DNA of 64,000 nucleotides from Pseudomonas paralactis (GCF_001439735.1 NZ_JYLN01000001.1:558001-622000), one strand, 5' to 3'; positions 8,638-16,767 are shown, counted from the first letter of the stretch. Translations and numbers: made by a program. The notes: a model not told the origin generated them from the sequence alone.

Positions 8638-9426
8638 TTAGAAGCCTAAACTGGATAACAGGTCATCTACGTCATCCTGACCTGACACAACGTCTTCACG
8701 TTTATCGGCATGAATCTGCGGACCTTCACCCTTGGCGAGATGTTTTTGTGGATCTTTTTCCGAGAGGATCGCTTCGCGGTCGTGTTCGATGCCGGCAAAA
8801 CGGTCGACCTGGCCGGCCATCAGCACCAATTTGAGCAAGTTGCTTTCCACTTCGGTGACCAACTGGGTCACGCGCTTGATCACCTGACCGGTGAGGTCCT
8901 GGTAATCCTGGGCCAGCAGAATGTCGTTGAGGTTGCTGGCCACCGTGCGGTTCTCTTGCTCGCTGCGCGACAGGAAACCGTCGACCCGACGGGCCAACTC
9001 ACGAAACTCTTCAGCCCCCACTTCACGGCGCATGAAGCGGCCCCAGTCAACGCTCAGGGCCTGGGCTTCGCTGGCCATGCCGTTGACCAGAGGCGTGGCG
9101 TTTTCCACCAGGTCCATGGTGCGGTTGGCCGCAGCCTCGGTCAGCCTGACCACATAGGACAGGCGCTCGGTGGCGTCGGTAATCTGGGAAATTTCTTCGG
9201 CCTGGGGCATGCGCGGGTCAATCTGGAAATTGACGATCGCACTGTGCAGCTCGCGTGTGAGCTTGCCCACTTCCTGGTACAGGCCGCGGTCACGGGTCTG
9301 GTTAAGCTCATGGATCAACTGCACCGCATCGGCGAACTGGCCTTTTTCCAGGCTGTCGACCAATTGGTGAGCATGTTTTTTCAGGGTCGACTCAAAGTCG
9401 CCCTGTGACGTTTCGTTATGCTCCAT
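8638..9426 (-). CDS. cheZ: protein phosphatase CheZ
   Basis: CheZ dephosphorylates CheY-P and ends the motor signal. The 262-residue protein has the long helical hairpin with the catalytic glutamine region LAQDYQDLTGQVIKRV. Its C-terminus, DDVDDLLSSLGF, is the conserved CheY-binding peptide tethered by a flexible charged linker. GGGGGAG precedes the ATG at close spacing. It lies between cheY and cheA with a short gap of about 11 bp to cheA. Confidence 0.96.
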   Translation of the reverse strand: MEHNETSQGDFESTLKKHAHQLVDSLEKGQFADAVQLIHELNQTRDRGLYQEVGKLTRELHSAIVNFQIDPRMPQAEEISQITDATERLSYVVRLTEAAANRTMDLVENATPLVNGMASEAQALSVDWGRFMRREVGAEEFRELARRVDGFLSRSEQENRTVASNLNDILLAQDYQDLTGQVIKRVTQLVTEVESNLLKLVLMAGQVDRFAGIEHDREAILSEKDPQKHLAKGEGPQIHADKREDVVSGQDDVDDLLSSLGF

Positions 9427-9444
9427 AGCTCCCCCGCGATGGCA

Positions 9445-9819
9445 TTAGCCGTGGATGCGTTCGAAGATTTTCTCGATCTTCTCTTTCAAGGCCAGTGCCG
9501 TGAATGGCTTGACCACGTAACCGTTGACCCCGGCCTGGGCGGCTTCGATGATCTGTTCACGCTTGGCTTCGGCGGTCACCATCAGCACAGGCAGGCTGCG
9601 CAGTTTTTCATCGGCGCGCACATGGCGCAGCAGGTCGATACCGGTCATACCCGGCATGTTCCAGTCGGTTACCAGAAAGTCGATGCTCCCGCTGTTGAGG
9701 ATCGGAATCGCCGTCAGGCCGTCATCCGCCTCGACCGTGTTGGTGAACCCAAGGTCACGCAACAGGTTTTTAATGATCCGCCGCATCGTTGAGAAGTCAT
9801 CAACGATGAGGATTTTCAT
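9445..9819 (-). CDS. cheY: chemotaxis response regulator CheY
   Basis: CheY is a 124-residue single receiver domain that, when phosphorylated, binds FliM and changes motor rotation. It has the acidic pair Asp7-Asp8, phospho-acceptor Asp52 (VTDWNMPG), Thr82, Tyr101 and Lys104. The usual start [10 protein letters not shown] at 9819 is given. However, the strong GGAGG sits five bases before an in-frame TTG at 9831 that would add MDKN, so the native protein may be four residues longer. It begins the che block after fliA with a gap of about 167 bp. Confidence 0.96.
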   Translation of the reverse strand: MKILIVDDFSTMRRIIKNLLRDLGFTNTVEADDGLTAIPILNSGSIDFLVTDWNMPGMTGIDLLRHVRADEKLRSLPVLMVTAEAKREQIIEAAQAGVNGYVVKPFTALALKEKIEKIFERIHG

Positions 9820-9965
9820 GTTCTTGTCCAATTCGACCTCCAAGCAGTCTTAAACGCGCCCAGCACCTGGACGCGCCATTTCAATCAACAGGCGTTACAC
9901 AAAAAGGACTGCCCAGGGCACCACGGTACTCACCCGCAAAACCCTGCGGTTTGGCGGTAGTGTCT

Positions 9966-9983
9966 GCAGTGTCCCCACACTGC
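9966..9983 (-). terminator. hairpin just after the fliA stop
   Basis: A perfect 7-bp stem (GCAGTGT / ACACTGC) with a four-base CCCC/GGGG loop lies three bases after the fliA stop codon. No T-run follows, so it is more likely a partial attenuator or an mRNA 3-prime-end stabiliser between fliA and cheY than a full intrinsic terminator. Confidence 0.45.
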
Positions 9984-9986
9984 CTG

Positions 9987-10727
9987 TCAGCGCGCGCGCC
10001 ACTCTCCCAATCGCCCACGCAAGCGGGCAGCGCACTGGCTATGCAACTGGCTGACACGCGACTCGCTGACCCCCAGGACCTCACCGATTTCCTTGAGGTT
10101 CAGCTCTTCGTCGTAGTACAGCGCCAGCACCAGGCGCTCACGCTCGGGCAAGTTGGCAATCGCGTCCGCCAACGCTTTCTGGAAACGTTCATCTTCCAGA
10201 TCGCGCGACGGCTCAAGATGTGCACTCGCGCCGTCCTCGTGCAGCCCTTCGTGTTCGCCGTCCTGTAAAAGGTCGTCGAAACTGAACAGGCGGCTGCCCA
10301 AGGTATCGTTCAAAATCCCGTAATAATCGTCGAGACTCAATTGGAGTTCGGCCGCAACTTCATGATCTTTAGCGTCACGACCGGTTTTTGCTTCAATTGC
10401 ACGAATGGCATCACTGACCATGCGGGTATTGCGGTGTACCGAACGCGGCGCCCAATCGCCTTTACGCACCTCGTCGAGCATTGCCCCGCGGATACGAATA
10501 CCCGCGTATGTCTCGAAACTGGCACCCTTGCTCGCGTCGTATTTGGTCGACACTTCAAGCAGGCCGATCATGCCGGCCTGGATCAAGTCTTCGACCTGCA
10601 CACTCGCCGGCAGGCGCGCCAACAGGTGATAGGCAATGCGCTTGACCAGAGGCGCATAGCGCTCGATCAATTCGCCCTGGCTGTCACGTGCCGACTTTTT
10701 GTAAAGGTTGTAGCCGCTGGATGTCAT
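9987..10727 (-). CDS. fliA: flagellar sigma factor FliA (sigma-28)
   Basis: FliA directs RNA polymerase to late flagellar and chemotaxis promoters. The 246-residue protein shows region 2 (ARLPASVQVEDLIQAGMIGLLE), region 3, and region 4 with the helix-turn-helix LKEIGEVLGVSESRVSQLHSQ. The ATG at 10727 (MTSSGYNLYKK) overlaps the fleN stop in an ATGA arrangement; the longer ORF upstream is part of fleN read in another frame. It is the fourth gene of flhA-flhF-fleN-fliA. Confidence 0.97.
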   Translation of the reverse strand: MTSSGYNLYKKSARDSQGELIERYAPLVKRIAYHLLARLPASVQVEDLIQAGMIGLLEVSTKYDASKGASFETYAGIRIRGAMLDEVRKGDWAPRSVHRNTRMVSDAIRAIEAKTGRDAKDHEVAAELQLSLDDYYGILNDTLGSRLFSFDDLLQDGEHEGLHEDGASAHLEPSRDLEDERFQKALADAIANLPERERLVLALYYDEELNLKEIGEVLGVSESRVSQLHSQCAARLRGRLGEWRAR

Positions 10728-11557
10728 AGCACCGGTCCCGCACTCGTCTGATGCACCAAACGCTCGACGAAAAACTCCAGATGCCCCCGCGGATTGGCGG
10801 GCAACGGCCAGGTATCGACCTTCTGGGCAATGGCCTTGAACGCCAGTGCGCATTTCGAACGAGGGAACGCTTCGTAGACCGCACGCTGCTTTTGCACGGC
10901 CTTGCGCACACACTCGTCATAGGGAACTGCGCCGACGTATTGTAAAGCCACATCGAGGAAGCGATCCGTGACCTTGGTCAACTTGGCAAACAGGTTGCGC
11001 CCTTCCTGCGGGCTCTGGGCCATGTTGGCCAACACGCGAAAGCGGTTCATGCCGTAGTCGCGGTTAAGCAGTTTGATCAGCGCGTAGGCGTCGGTGATGG
11101 AAGTGGGTTCGTCGCACACCACCAGCAGCACTTCCTGCGCTGCGCGCACAAAGCTGACCACTGACTCGCCGATCCCGGCGGCGGTGTCGATCACCAGCAC
11201 GTCGAGGTTGTCGCCGATGTCACTGAAGGCCTGGATCAGCCCGGCATGTTGCGCAGGGCTCAGATGCACCATGCTCTGGGTGCCCGAGGCCGCCGGCACG
11301 ATACGAATGCCACCGGGGCCCTGGAGCAGCACATCGCGCAGCTCGCAGCGGCCCTCGATCACATCGGCAAGGGTATGTTTGGGTGTCAGCCCCAGCAGAA
11401 CGTCCACGTTCGCCAAGCCCAGGTCAGCATCCAGCAGCATGACGCGACGGCCAAGCTCTGCCAGGGCCAGGGACAAATTCACTGACACGTTAGTTTTGCC
11501 GACGCCACCTTTGCCGCCGGTCACCGCGATCACCTGTACGGGATGCATGCTGCCCAT
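10724..11557 (-). CDS. fleN: flagellar number regulator FleN (MinD/ParA-type ATPase)
   Basis: FleN restrains FleQ so that the cell makes a fixed, low number of polar flagella. The 277-residue protein has a deviant Walker A GKGGVGKT (residues 15-22), switch region LLDADLGLANVD, and VLVIDTAAGIG. It lacks an obvious DNA-binding domain. The gene lies between flhF and fliA and overlaps fliA by four bases. Confidence 0.96.
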   Translation of the reverse strand: MGSMHPVQVIAVTGGKGGVGKTNVSVNLSLALAELGRRVMLLDADLGLANVDVLLGLTPKHTLADVIEGRCELRDVLLQGPGGIRIVPAASGTQSMVHLSPAQHAGLIQAFSDIGDNLDVLVIDTAAGIGESVVSFVRAAQEVLLVVCDEPTSITDAYALIKLLNRDYGMNRFRVLANMAQSPQEGRNLFAKLTKVTDRFLDVALQYVGAVPYDECVRKAVQKQRAVYEAFPRSKCALAFKAIAQKVDTWPLPANPRGHLEFFVERLVHQTSAGPVL

Positions 11558-11662
11558 TTTATTTCTTTACCTTGTCTTGCTTAGACGCAGGCTACATGGC
11601 TTGGCCGCTTGAAGCGCTTGCAGACCATCGATGTAGGTACATTTCACGGTGTTCATCCTGCC

Positions 11663-12979
11663 TCAACCGACCCGTTTTGCCGGGTGGTGGTAAAGGTCGG
11701 CGAACATATCGGCCATCGCTTCCTCGCTAGGCTCTTCTTGCATTTGCACACTGACGGCACGGCTGACCAACTGATGACGGCGCGGCAGATGCAGATCATC
11801 CGGGATCCGCGGCCCGTCGGTCAGGTAGGCAACCGGTAATTCATGACTGATGGCCAGGCTCAACACTTCGCCCAGGCTCGCGGTTTCGTCGAGCTTGGTG
11901 AGAATGCAGCCGGCCAGACCGCAGCGTTTGTAACTATGGTACGCGGCGGTAAGAACCTGTTTCTGGCTGGTGGTTGCAAGCACCAGGTAATTTTTCGACT
12001 TGATCCCACGCCCGGCCAGGCTTTCGAGCTGCATACGCAGCGCCGGGTCGCTGGCTTGCAGGCCGGCGGTGTCGATCAGCACCACGCGCTTGCGCAACAG
12101 CGGGTCGAGGGCATTGGCCAGGGACTGGCCCGGGTCAACGTGGGTCACCGGCACATTGAGGATGCGGCCCAGGGTCTTGAGCTGCTCCTGGGCGCCGATG
12201 CGGTAGCTGTCCATGCTCACCAGCGCGATGTTCTGAGCACCGTACTTGAGTACATAGCGTGCGGCCAGTTTGGCCAGGGTGGTGGTCTTGCCCATGCCGG
12301 CAGGGCCGACCATGGCGATCACACCGCCCTCTTCCAGGGGTTCGATTTGCGGGGTGGCGATCATGCGCGCCAAGTGCGCCAGCAACATGCGCCAGGCCTG
12401 GCGTGGCTCTTCGACTTCGGCGGTCAAGGCCAGCAAATCGCGGGACAACGGGCCGGACAAACCGATGCGTTGCAGGCGGCGCCACAGGTTGGCCTGCTGG
12501 GGCTTGCTGCCTTGCAACTGCGTCCAGGCCAACGAACCCAACTGCACTTCCAACAGTTCACGCAGGCCATTGAGTTCAAAGCGCATCGAATCGAACACAC
12601 GCTGGTCCACAGCAGCGGCCGGGGCTGGCGCAGCTGGACGCGGTGGTTCGACAAACGTTGGCTCTACCAGCGGCTCGGCGGCGGTCAACGGCAGGCCGGC
12701 GAACAATTGGCGATTGGTGCTGGCATCGCTGTCGCCACGCATACTCAGTTCAGCCTGTGCCGACACAATGCGCGAGGCGGTCTTGCGCAACTCGTCTTCG
12801 AGTTCCATGTTCGGCACGCGCGGGGCCAGCGCCTGGGGGGTGTAATCCAGGGCAGCCGTCAGCTCGACGCCGCCGGCAATCCGACGGTTACCGATAATCG
12901 CGGCATCGGCGCCCAGCTCATCACGGACCAGTTTCATGGCCTGACGCATATCGGCGGCGAAAAAACGCTTAACTTGCAT
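11663..12979 (-). CDS. flhF: flagellar biosynthesis GTPase FlhF
   Basis: FlhF is an SRP-type GTPase that marks the pole for flagellum assembly. In 438 residues it has an N-terminal basic B-domain, a variable proline-rich region (about 100-125), and a C-terminal NG domain. That domain carries the P-loop GPAGMGKT (residues 225-232), DTAGL and the specificity motif TKLDE. It follows flhA closely and precedes fleN by about 105 bp. Confidence 0.96.
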   Translation of the reverse strand: MQVKRFFAADMRQAMKLVRDELGADAAIIGNRRIAGGVELTAALDYTPQALAPRVPNMELEDELRKTASRIVSAQAELSMRGDSDASTNRQLFAGLPLTAAEPLVEPTFVEPPRPAAPAPAAAVDQRVFDSMRFELNGLRELLEVQLGSLAWTQLQGSKPQQANLWRRLQRIGLSGPLSRDLLALTAEVEEPRQAWRMLLAHLARMIATPQIEPLEEGGVIAMVGPAGMGKTTTLAKLAARYVLKYGAQNIALVSMDSYRIGAQEQLKTLGRILNVPVTHVDPGQSLANALDPLLRKRVVLIDTAGLQASDPALRMQLESLAGRGIKSKNYLVLATTSQKQVLTAAYHSYKRCGLAGCILTKLDETASLGEVLSLAISHELPVAYLTDGPRIPDDLHLPRRHQLVSRAVSVQMQEEPSEEAMADMFADLYHHPAKRVG

Positions 12980-12990
12980 AACCCACTACC

Positions 12991-15123
12991 TCAGCCATTG
13001 GGCCCAACTGTCGCGACGATAGTCACTTGCTTATTGTCAGGAATTTCCTGGTAAGCCAACACGTGCAAATTCGGTACAGCCAGGCGTCCAAACCGCGACA
13101 ACATCGCCCGAACCGGGCCGGCCACCAGCAGAATCACCGGGTTGCCCTGCATTTCCTGGCGCTGTGCGGCGTCGATCAACGAACGCTGCAGTTTTTCAGC
13201 CATGCTCGGCTCCAGCAAAACACCCTCTTCCTGGCCTTGCCCTGCCTTCTGAATACTATTGAGCAATATTTGTTCCAACCTGGGTTCCAGGGTGATCACA
13301 GGCAGCTCGGACTCAATGCCTACAATGCTTTGCACGATGGCGCGCGACAATCCGACGCGCACCGCCGCCACCAGAGCGGCAGTATCTTGACTCTTGGCGG
13401 CATTGTTGGCGATGGCCTCGGCAATGCTGCGAATGTCACGCACCGGCACCTGTTCGGCCAACAGCGCTTGCAGCACCTTGAGCAATTGCGACAGTGACAA
13501 CACGCCCGGCACCAGTTCTTCAGCCAGTTTTGGCGAAGACTTGGCCAGCAAGCCCATCAATTGCTGGACTTCCTCGTGGCCGATCAGCTCGTGGGAGTGT
13601 TTATAAAGAATCTGGTTGAGGTGCGTGGCGACCACAGTGCTGGCATCCACCACGGTGTAACCCAGCGATTGCGCCTGACTGCGCTGGCTGACTTCGATCC
13701 ACACCGCCTCCAGGCCAAAAGCCGGATCTTTGGCGGTAATGCCGTTGAGCGTGCCGAATACCTGCCCGGGGTTGATCGCCAGTTCGCGGTCCGGGTAGAT
13801 CTCGGCTTCGGCGAGGATCACGCCCATCAGGGTCAGGCGATAGGCGCTGGGGGCCAGGTCGAGGTTGTCGCGGATATGCACGGTGGGCATCAAAAAGCCC
13901 AGGTCCTGGGACAGCTTCTTGCGCACGCCCTTGATCCGCGCCAGCAGTTGCCCACCCTGGTTGCGATCTACGAGTGGGATCAGGCGGTAGCCGACTTCCA
14001 GACCGATCATGTCGATGGGCGTGACGTCGTCCCAACCCAGTTCTTTGGTTTCCTGGGCGCGGGCCGGGGATGGCAGCAGATCCTGCTGGCGGGCAATCTC
14101 TTGCTGGGCCTGGACCTTGACCGCGTTCTGCTTTTTCCAGAACAGGTAAGCCGCGCCGCCGGCCAGGGCCGCCATGCTCAGGAACGAGAAGTGGGGCATA
14201 CCCGGCACAATGCCCATGATCGCCATGATACCCGCCGCCACGGCCAGGGCCTTGGGCGAAGCGAACATCTGGCGGCTGATCTGCTTGCCCATGTCTTCGG
14301 AGCCCGAAGCACGGGTAACCATGATGGCCGCCGCTGTGGATAACAACAGTGATGGCAATTGCGCCACTAAACCGTCACCGATGGTCAGCAAGGCGTACAC
14401 CTTGCCCGCATCACCGAAGGTCATGCCGTGCTGGAAGATACCGACCGCCATGCCGCCAATCAGGTTGATAAACAGAATCAACAGGCCGGCGATGGCGTCG
14501 CCGCGCACAAATTTGCTGGCGCCGTCCATGGAGCCGTAGAACTCGGCTTCCTGAGCAACTTCGGCCCTGCGCGACTTGGCCTGGTTCTGGTCGATCAGGC
14601 CAGCATTGAGGTCGGCGTCGATGGCCATTTGCTTGCCAGGCATGGCATCCAGGGTAAACCGCGCGCTCACCTCGGAAATCCGCCCGGCGCCCTTGGTCAC
14701 CACGACGAAGTTGATGATCATCAGGATCGCGAACACCACGATACCGACCACGTAGTTACCGCCGATCACCACCTCACCGAACGCCTGGATCACCTTACCG
14801 GCAGCGGCGTGGCCGTCCTGGCCGTGGAGCATCACCACCCGCGTGGAGGCCACGTTCAATGCCAGACGCAGCAGGGTCGCCACCAGCAGAATGGTGGGGA
14901 ATACCGCAAAATCCAGCGGCCGCAGGGCGTACACGCACACCAGCAAGACCACGACAGACAGGGCAATGTTGAAGGTAAAGAACACGTCGAGCAGGAACGG
15001 CGGCATCGGCAACATCATCATTGCCAGCATCACCAGCAACAACAACGGCACACCCAGATTGCCCCGCGACAGATCAGTCAGGGTGCCACGGGCCGTGTTG
15101 AGCATTTGAGAGCGATCTACCAC
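12991..15123 (-). CDS. flhA: flagellar type III export gate protein FlhA
   Basis: FlhA is the largest export-gate subunit. The 710-residue product has an N-terminal eight-helix membrane region beginning GVPLLLLVMLAMMMLPMPPF, the conserved FHIPEP-type segment (PGKQMAIDADLNAGLIDQNQ), and a large cytoplasmic domain from about residue 340. The most likely start is GTG at 15123 (MVDRSQMLNTARG) because GAGGAA precedes it. A longer ORF to 15201 would place the sigma-54 promoter elements inside the coding region. Confidence 0.95.
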   Translation of the reverse strand: MVDRSQMLNTARGTLTDLSRGNLGVPLLLLVMLAMMMLPMPPFLLDVFFTFNIALSVVVLLVCVYALRPLDFAVFPTILLVATLLRLALNVASTRVVMLHGQDGHAAAGKVIQAFGEVVIGGNYVVGIVVFAILMIINFVVVTKGAGRISEVSARFTLDAMPGKQMAIDADLNAGLIDQNQAKSRRAEVAQEAEFYGSMDGASKFVRGDAIAGLLILFINLIGGMAVGIFQHGMTFGDAGKVYALLTIGDGLVAQLPSLLLSTAAAIMVTRASGSEDMGKQISRQMFASPKALAVAAGIMAIMGIVPGMPHFSFLSMAALAGGAAYLFWKKQNAVKVQAQQEIARQQDLLPSPARAQETKELGWDDVTPIDMIGLEVGYRLIPLVDRNQGGQLLARIKGVRKKLSQDLGFLMPTVHIRDNLDLAPSAYRLTLMGVILAEAEIYPDRELAINPGQVFGTLNGITAKDPAFGLEAVWIEVSQRSQAQSLGYTVVDASTVVATHLNQILYKHSHELIGHEEVQQLMGLLAKSSPKLAEELVPGVLSLSQLLKVLQALLAEQVPVRDIRSIAEAIANNAAKSQDTAALVAAVRVGLSRAIVQSIVGIESELPVITLEPRLEQILLNSIQKAGQGQEEGVLLEPSMAEKLQRSLIDAAQRQEMQGNPVILLVAGPVRAMLSRFGRLAVPNLHVLAYQEIPDNKQVTIVATVGPNG

Positions 15124-15184
15124 CGGTATTCCTCGGGTCCTTGAAGCAAAGTTTTGACGCTGGAGGGCGACTTGGAGGCGGGGT

Positions 15185-15200
15185 TGCAAGAAGCCTTCCA
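15185..15200 (-). promoter_or_regulatory. sigma-54 promoter for flhA-flhF-fleN-fliA
   Basis: On the minus strand, TGGAAGG-N4-TTGCA gives the invariant GG-N10-GC pair of RpoN promoters, about 60 bp before the flhA start. The flhA operon is known to be FleQ/RpoN-dependent in P. aeruginosa. The -24 element is only a partial match. Confidence 0.6.
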
Positions 15201-15242
15201 ACTTTGCTTTTGGGGCGATTTTCGGGTGATAACCGATTCAAG

Positions 15243-15331
15243 TGTGGGAGCTGGCTTGCCTGCGATTGCGGTGGGCCAGCCACTGAGATATTGGCTGTGA
15301 GTCAGCCATCGCAGGCAAGCCAGCTCCCACA
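15243..15331. repeat. REPIN, GAGCTGGCTTGCCTGCGAT type
   Basis: Inverted REP arms (TGTGGGAGCTGGCTTGCCTG and complement) lie about 90 bp apart end to end, between the flhA promoter and the leader of the DUF3077 gene. Other copies of this subtype are near 22.4, 26.4 and 61.8 kb, plus split halves near 51.7 and 52.1 kb. Confidence 0.92.
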
Positions 15332-15410
15332 TTTGGATTTGTGTGCATCGTGGGTATCGAGGAAATTTCCGACATGGATTTGGGGTTGCCCCTAGGAAAT
15401 GTGATCTCTA

Positions 15411-15504
15411 GTCTCCGTACACCGCTGCAAATGCAGCGGACGGGCGTCGCGGCCCGGTTCACAACGGAGCAAAAGCACCATCTCCCTTTCAGTAAAAGGA
15501 GCTT
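15411..15504 (+). ncRNA. structured leader: three-way junction plus RBS-hiding hairpin
   Basis: On the plus strand the leader can fold into a compact three-way junction. P1 is CTCCGT (15413-15418) with ACGGAG (15464-15469). P2 is CCGCTGC (15422-15428) with GCAGCGG (15433-15439). P3 is CGGGC (15441-15445) with GCCCG (15452-15456). Downstream, CTCCCTTT (15482-15489) can pair with AAAGGAG (15495-15501), which includes the ribosome binding site of the next gene. GGAG at 15466 could compete for the same CTCC, so alternative folds are possible. This is direct sequence complementarity; the regulatory role is inferred. Confidence 0.6.
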
Positions 15505-15508
15505 CACA

Positions 15509-15748
15509 GTGATCAAACCCGCCCCAAATTCCCCCACCCGGCTGTTTACCGTAGCCGACGGCATCAGCACCGAAGACCTGCTGGTCAACCTCAGTGAAAC
15601 ACTCGCTTCGGCCAATGCCTTGAGCTGCGACCTGGCCTTTGATCTGGACGGCCCTAAACGAGAGGAATTGCTCGGTGTGGCGCAGTTGATCGAACTGGCG
15701 CAGTTACTGGCTGATCGCCTGCACGTTGGCGCCGCAAGCGGCGGGTGA
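15509..15748 (+). CDS. small DUF3077-type protein
   Basis: This 79-residue protein has a DUF3077-like core (TRLFTVADGISTEDLLVNLS followed by ETLASANALSCDLAF and a long C-terminal helix EELLGVAQLIELAQLLADRL). Such proteins are numerous and specific to pseudomonads, and their function is unknown. The start is GTG at 15509, eight bases after AAGGAG; the longer ORF upstream runs through the REPIN and leader and is not supported. It is the only plus-strand gene inside the flagellar region and probably has its own promoter. Confidence 0.75.
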   Translation: MIKPAPNSPTRLFTVADGISTEDLLVNLSETLASANALSCDLAFDLDGPKREELLGVAQLIELAQLLADRLHVGAASGG

Positions 15749-15760
15749 CACGGTCCAAAC

Positions 15761-15850
15761 TGTGGGAGGGGGCTTGCCCCCGATCGCGGTGTATCAGGCA
15801 ATGGATTCATTGACTTAGCCACTGCTATCGGGGGCAAGCCCCCTCCCACA
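15761..15850. repeat. REPIN, GAGGGGGCTTGCCCCC type
   Basis: Inverted REP arms (TGTGGGAGGGGGCTTGCCCC and complement) lie between the convergent DUF3077 and cold-shock genes. The hairpin could end transcription from either side. Confidence 0.92.
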
Positions 15851-15888
15851 TTTGGACTGTGTTTTGCTTGGGAATGACTGGGTGGACT

Positions 15889-16101
15889 TTATAAAATAGG
15901 GAATATTCTCTTAGCTAGCAGGAATTTTGGACCTTGTTCGACCTCAAACCTTACTCGCTGCCCCTCCACCAGATATTTAAAACCATCTGTCTGGATTTCC
16001 TTGAAGTGGGCCCAAATGTCCGTCCCGTCATCATCCCGAGTAATATAACCAAACCCTTGGTCATCGTTAAACAACTTCACCGTGCCAGTTGTCATTAACA
16101 T
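15889..16101 (-). CDS. cold-shock-domain small protein (CSD3)
   Basis: This is a 70-residue, near-complete cold-shock domain. GTVKLFNDDQGFGYIT gives the RNP1-like motif (GFGYIT) and DIWAHF is a variant of the RNP2 motif usually written D-hydrophobic-FVHF. It should bind single-stranded nucleic acid. Of three nearby ATGs, the one at 16101 is seven bases from GGGAG and is preferred. It lies only 18 bp after the next cold-shock-like gene, so the two are probably one transcript. Confidence 0.85.
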   Translation of the reverse strand: MLMTTGTVKLFNDDQGFGYITRDDDGTDIWAHFKEIQTDGFKYLVEGQRVRFEVEQGPKFLLAKRIFPIL

Positions 16102-16119
16102 TGCCATTCTCCCTACACT

Positions 16120-16344
16120 TCATTTGAGACCCGATTCACGTGGGCTGTGCGGCTTGATAGGCAGCGCATAAATACCCTCGGGTCTATGGACCATTTGGAA
16201 CTCCATGCGCTTGCCAAACCACAGCGCAGTGCAACGCCAGTCCCTGCCATTGATAAACACATCCTCTCCCCCGCCATCGGGTTTGATCAACCAATCGCCT
16301 CTGAGCCAGACGTAGTATCTGACCGTACCCGTAGCCACCTTCAA
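16120..16344 (-). CDS. divergent cold-shock-domain-like protein (CSD2)
   Basis: This 74-residue protein aligns by eye with cold-shock domains at GTVRYYVWLRGDWLIKPDGG and EDVFING, but the RNP1 glycine-phenylalanine core is replaced (RGDWLI) and RNP2 lacks its histidine. It therefore probably keeps the fold but not the usual nucleic-acid face. The start is taken as TTG at 16344, six bases after GGGAGG; a GTG two codons earlier sits on top of that site. A 26-bp palindromic motif lies about 80-100 bp upstream. Confidence 0.65.
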   Translation of the reverse strand: MKVATGTVRYYVWLRGDWLIKPDGGGEDVFINGRDWRCTALWFGKRMEFQMVHRPEGIYALPIKPHSPRESGLK

Positions 16345-16420
16345 GACCACCCTCCCTGCATCTCGTTTACTACATACGCGCAGTACATGGTGAGTAATAA
16401 AACAGCGAGACGCGGCGCTT

Positions 16421-16446
16421 GGCTACTGTCAGAGTTGACAGGTAGA
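16421..16446. promoter_or_regulatory. palindromic motif copy 1 (operator-like or duplication end)
   Basis: The 26-bp sequence contains CTGTCAgaGTTGACAG and is repeated with one mismatch at 16732-16757. It lies upstream of the CSD2-CSD3 unit on the minus strand, at nearly the same distance as the second copy lies from CSD1. It may be a regulator binding site or the scar of a tandem duplication. Confidence 0.55.
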
Positions 16447-16487
16447 CGCGCGCTTTAGATGGGTGGTAGTCAGGGCAGTATTGCGGA

Positions 16488-16664
16488 TCATGCGTCCGCT
16501 GATTTTTTGCGCTTGCGCGGTTTGCGCAGCTTGGGAAGCGCTGGCGGGTCTTCCACGCATTTGACGTGCGTCGACTGAACGGCAACCTCGTTGCCATCGC
16601 GATCCCGGGCAATAAAGCCGATGCCTTTGACCGCATCGAACCACCTGACCGTACCCCTATCCAT
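16488..16664 (-). CDS. 58-residue cold-shock-like microprotein with basic tail (CSD1)
   Basis: The product begins MDRGTVRWFDAVKGIGFIAR, which matches the first strands of a cold-shock domain including an RNP1-like KGIGFI. It continues with DGNEVAVQ where RNP2 would be and ends after residue 45 in a very basic tail (KLRKPRKRKKSADA). It lacks the last strands of a normal 65-70-residue domain. The ATG at 16664 has a strong GGGAGG five bases upstream, which argues for real translation. It is one of three tandem cold-shock-like genes here, each with its own sequence divergence. Confidence 0.7.
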   Translation of the reverse strand: MDRGTVRWFDAVKGIGFIARDRDGNEVAVQSTHVKCVEDPPALPKLRKPRKRKKSADA

Positions 16665-16731
16665 CACCGCCTCCCGAGCCGCGCACGGTTGCGCGCCTCA
16701 TCGCTGTATCAGACAGTGAAGGCGGCGTAAT

Positions 16732-16757
16732 GGCTACTGTCAAAGTTGACAGGTAGA
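16732..16757. promoter_or_regulatory. palindromic motif copy 2 (operator-like or duplication end)
   Basis: This copy contains the perfect inverted repeat CTGTCAA-AG-TTGACAG, flanked by CTA and TAG. It lies about 70-95 bp before the CSD1 start on the minus strand. The shared sequence extends a few bases into GTAGCCA beyond the palindrome. Confidence 0.55.
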
Positions 16758-16767
16758 TGCCCATCTC

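Noticed and set aside
15124..15201. Longer N-terminus for FlhA
   Set aside because: It would overlap the sigma-54 promoter, and the GTG at 15123 has GAGGAA at proper spacing.
15341..15508. Longer N-terminus for the DUF3077-type protein
   Set aside because: It would be read through the structured leader and has no ribosome site, whereas GTG at 15509 follows AAGGAG.
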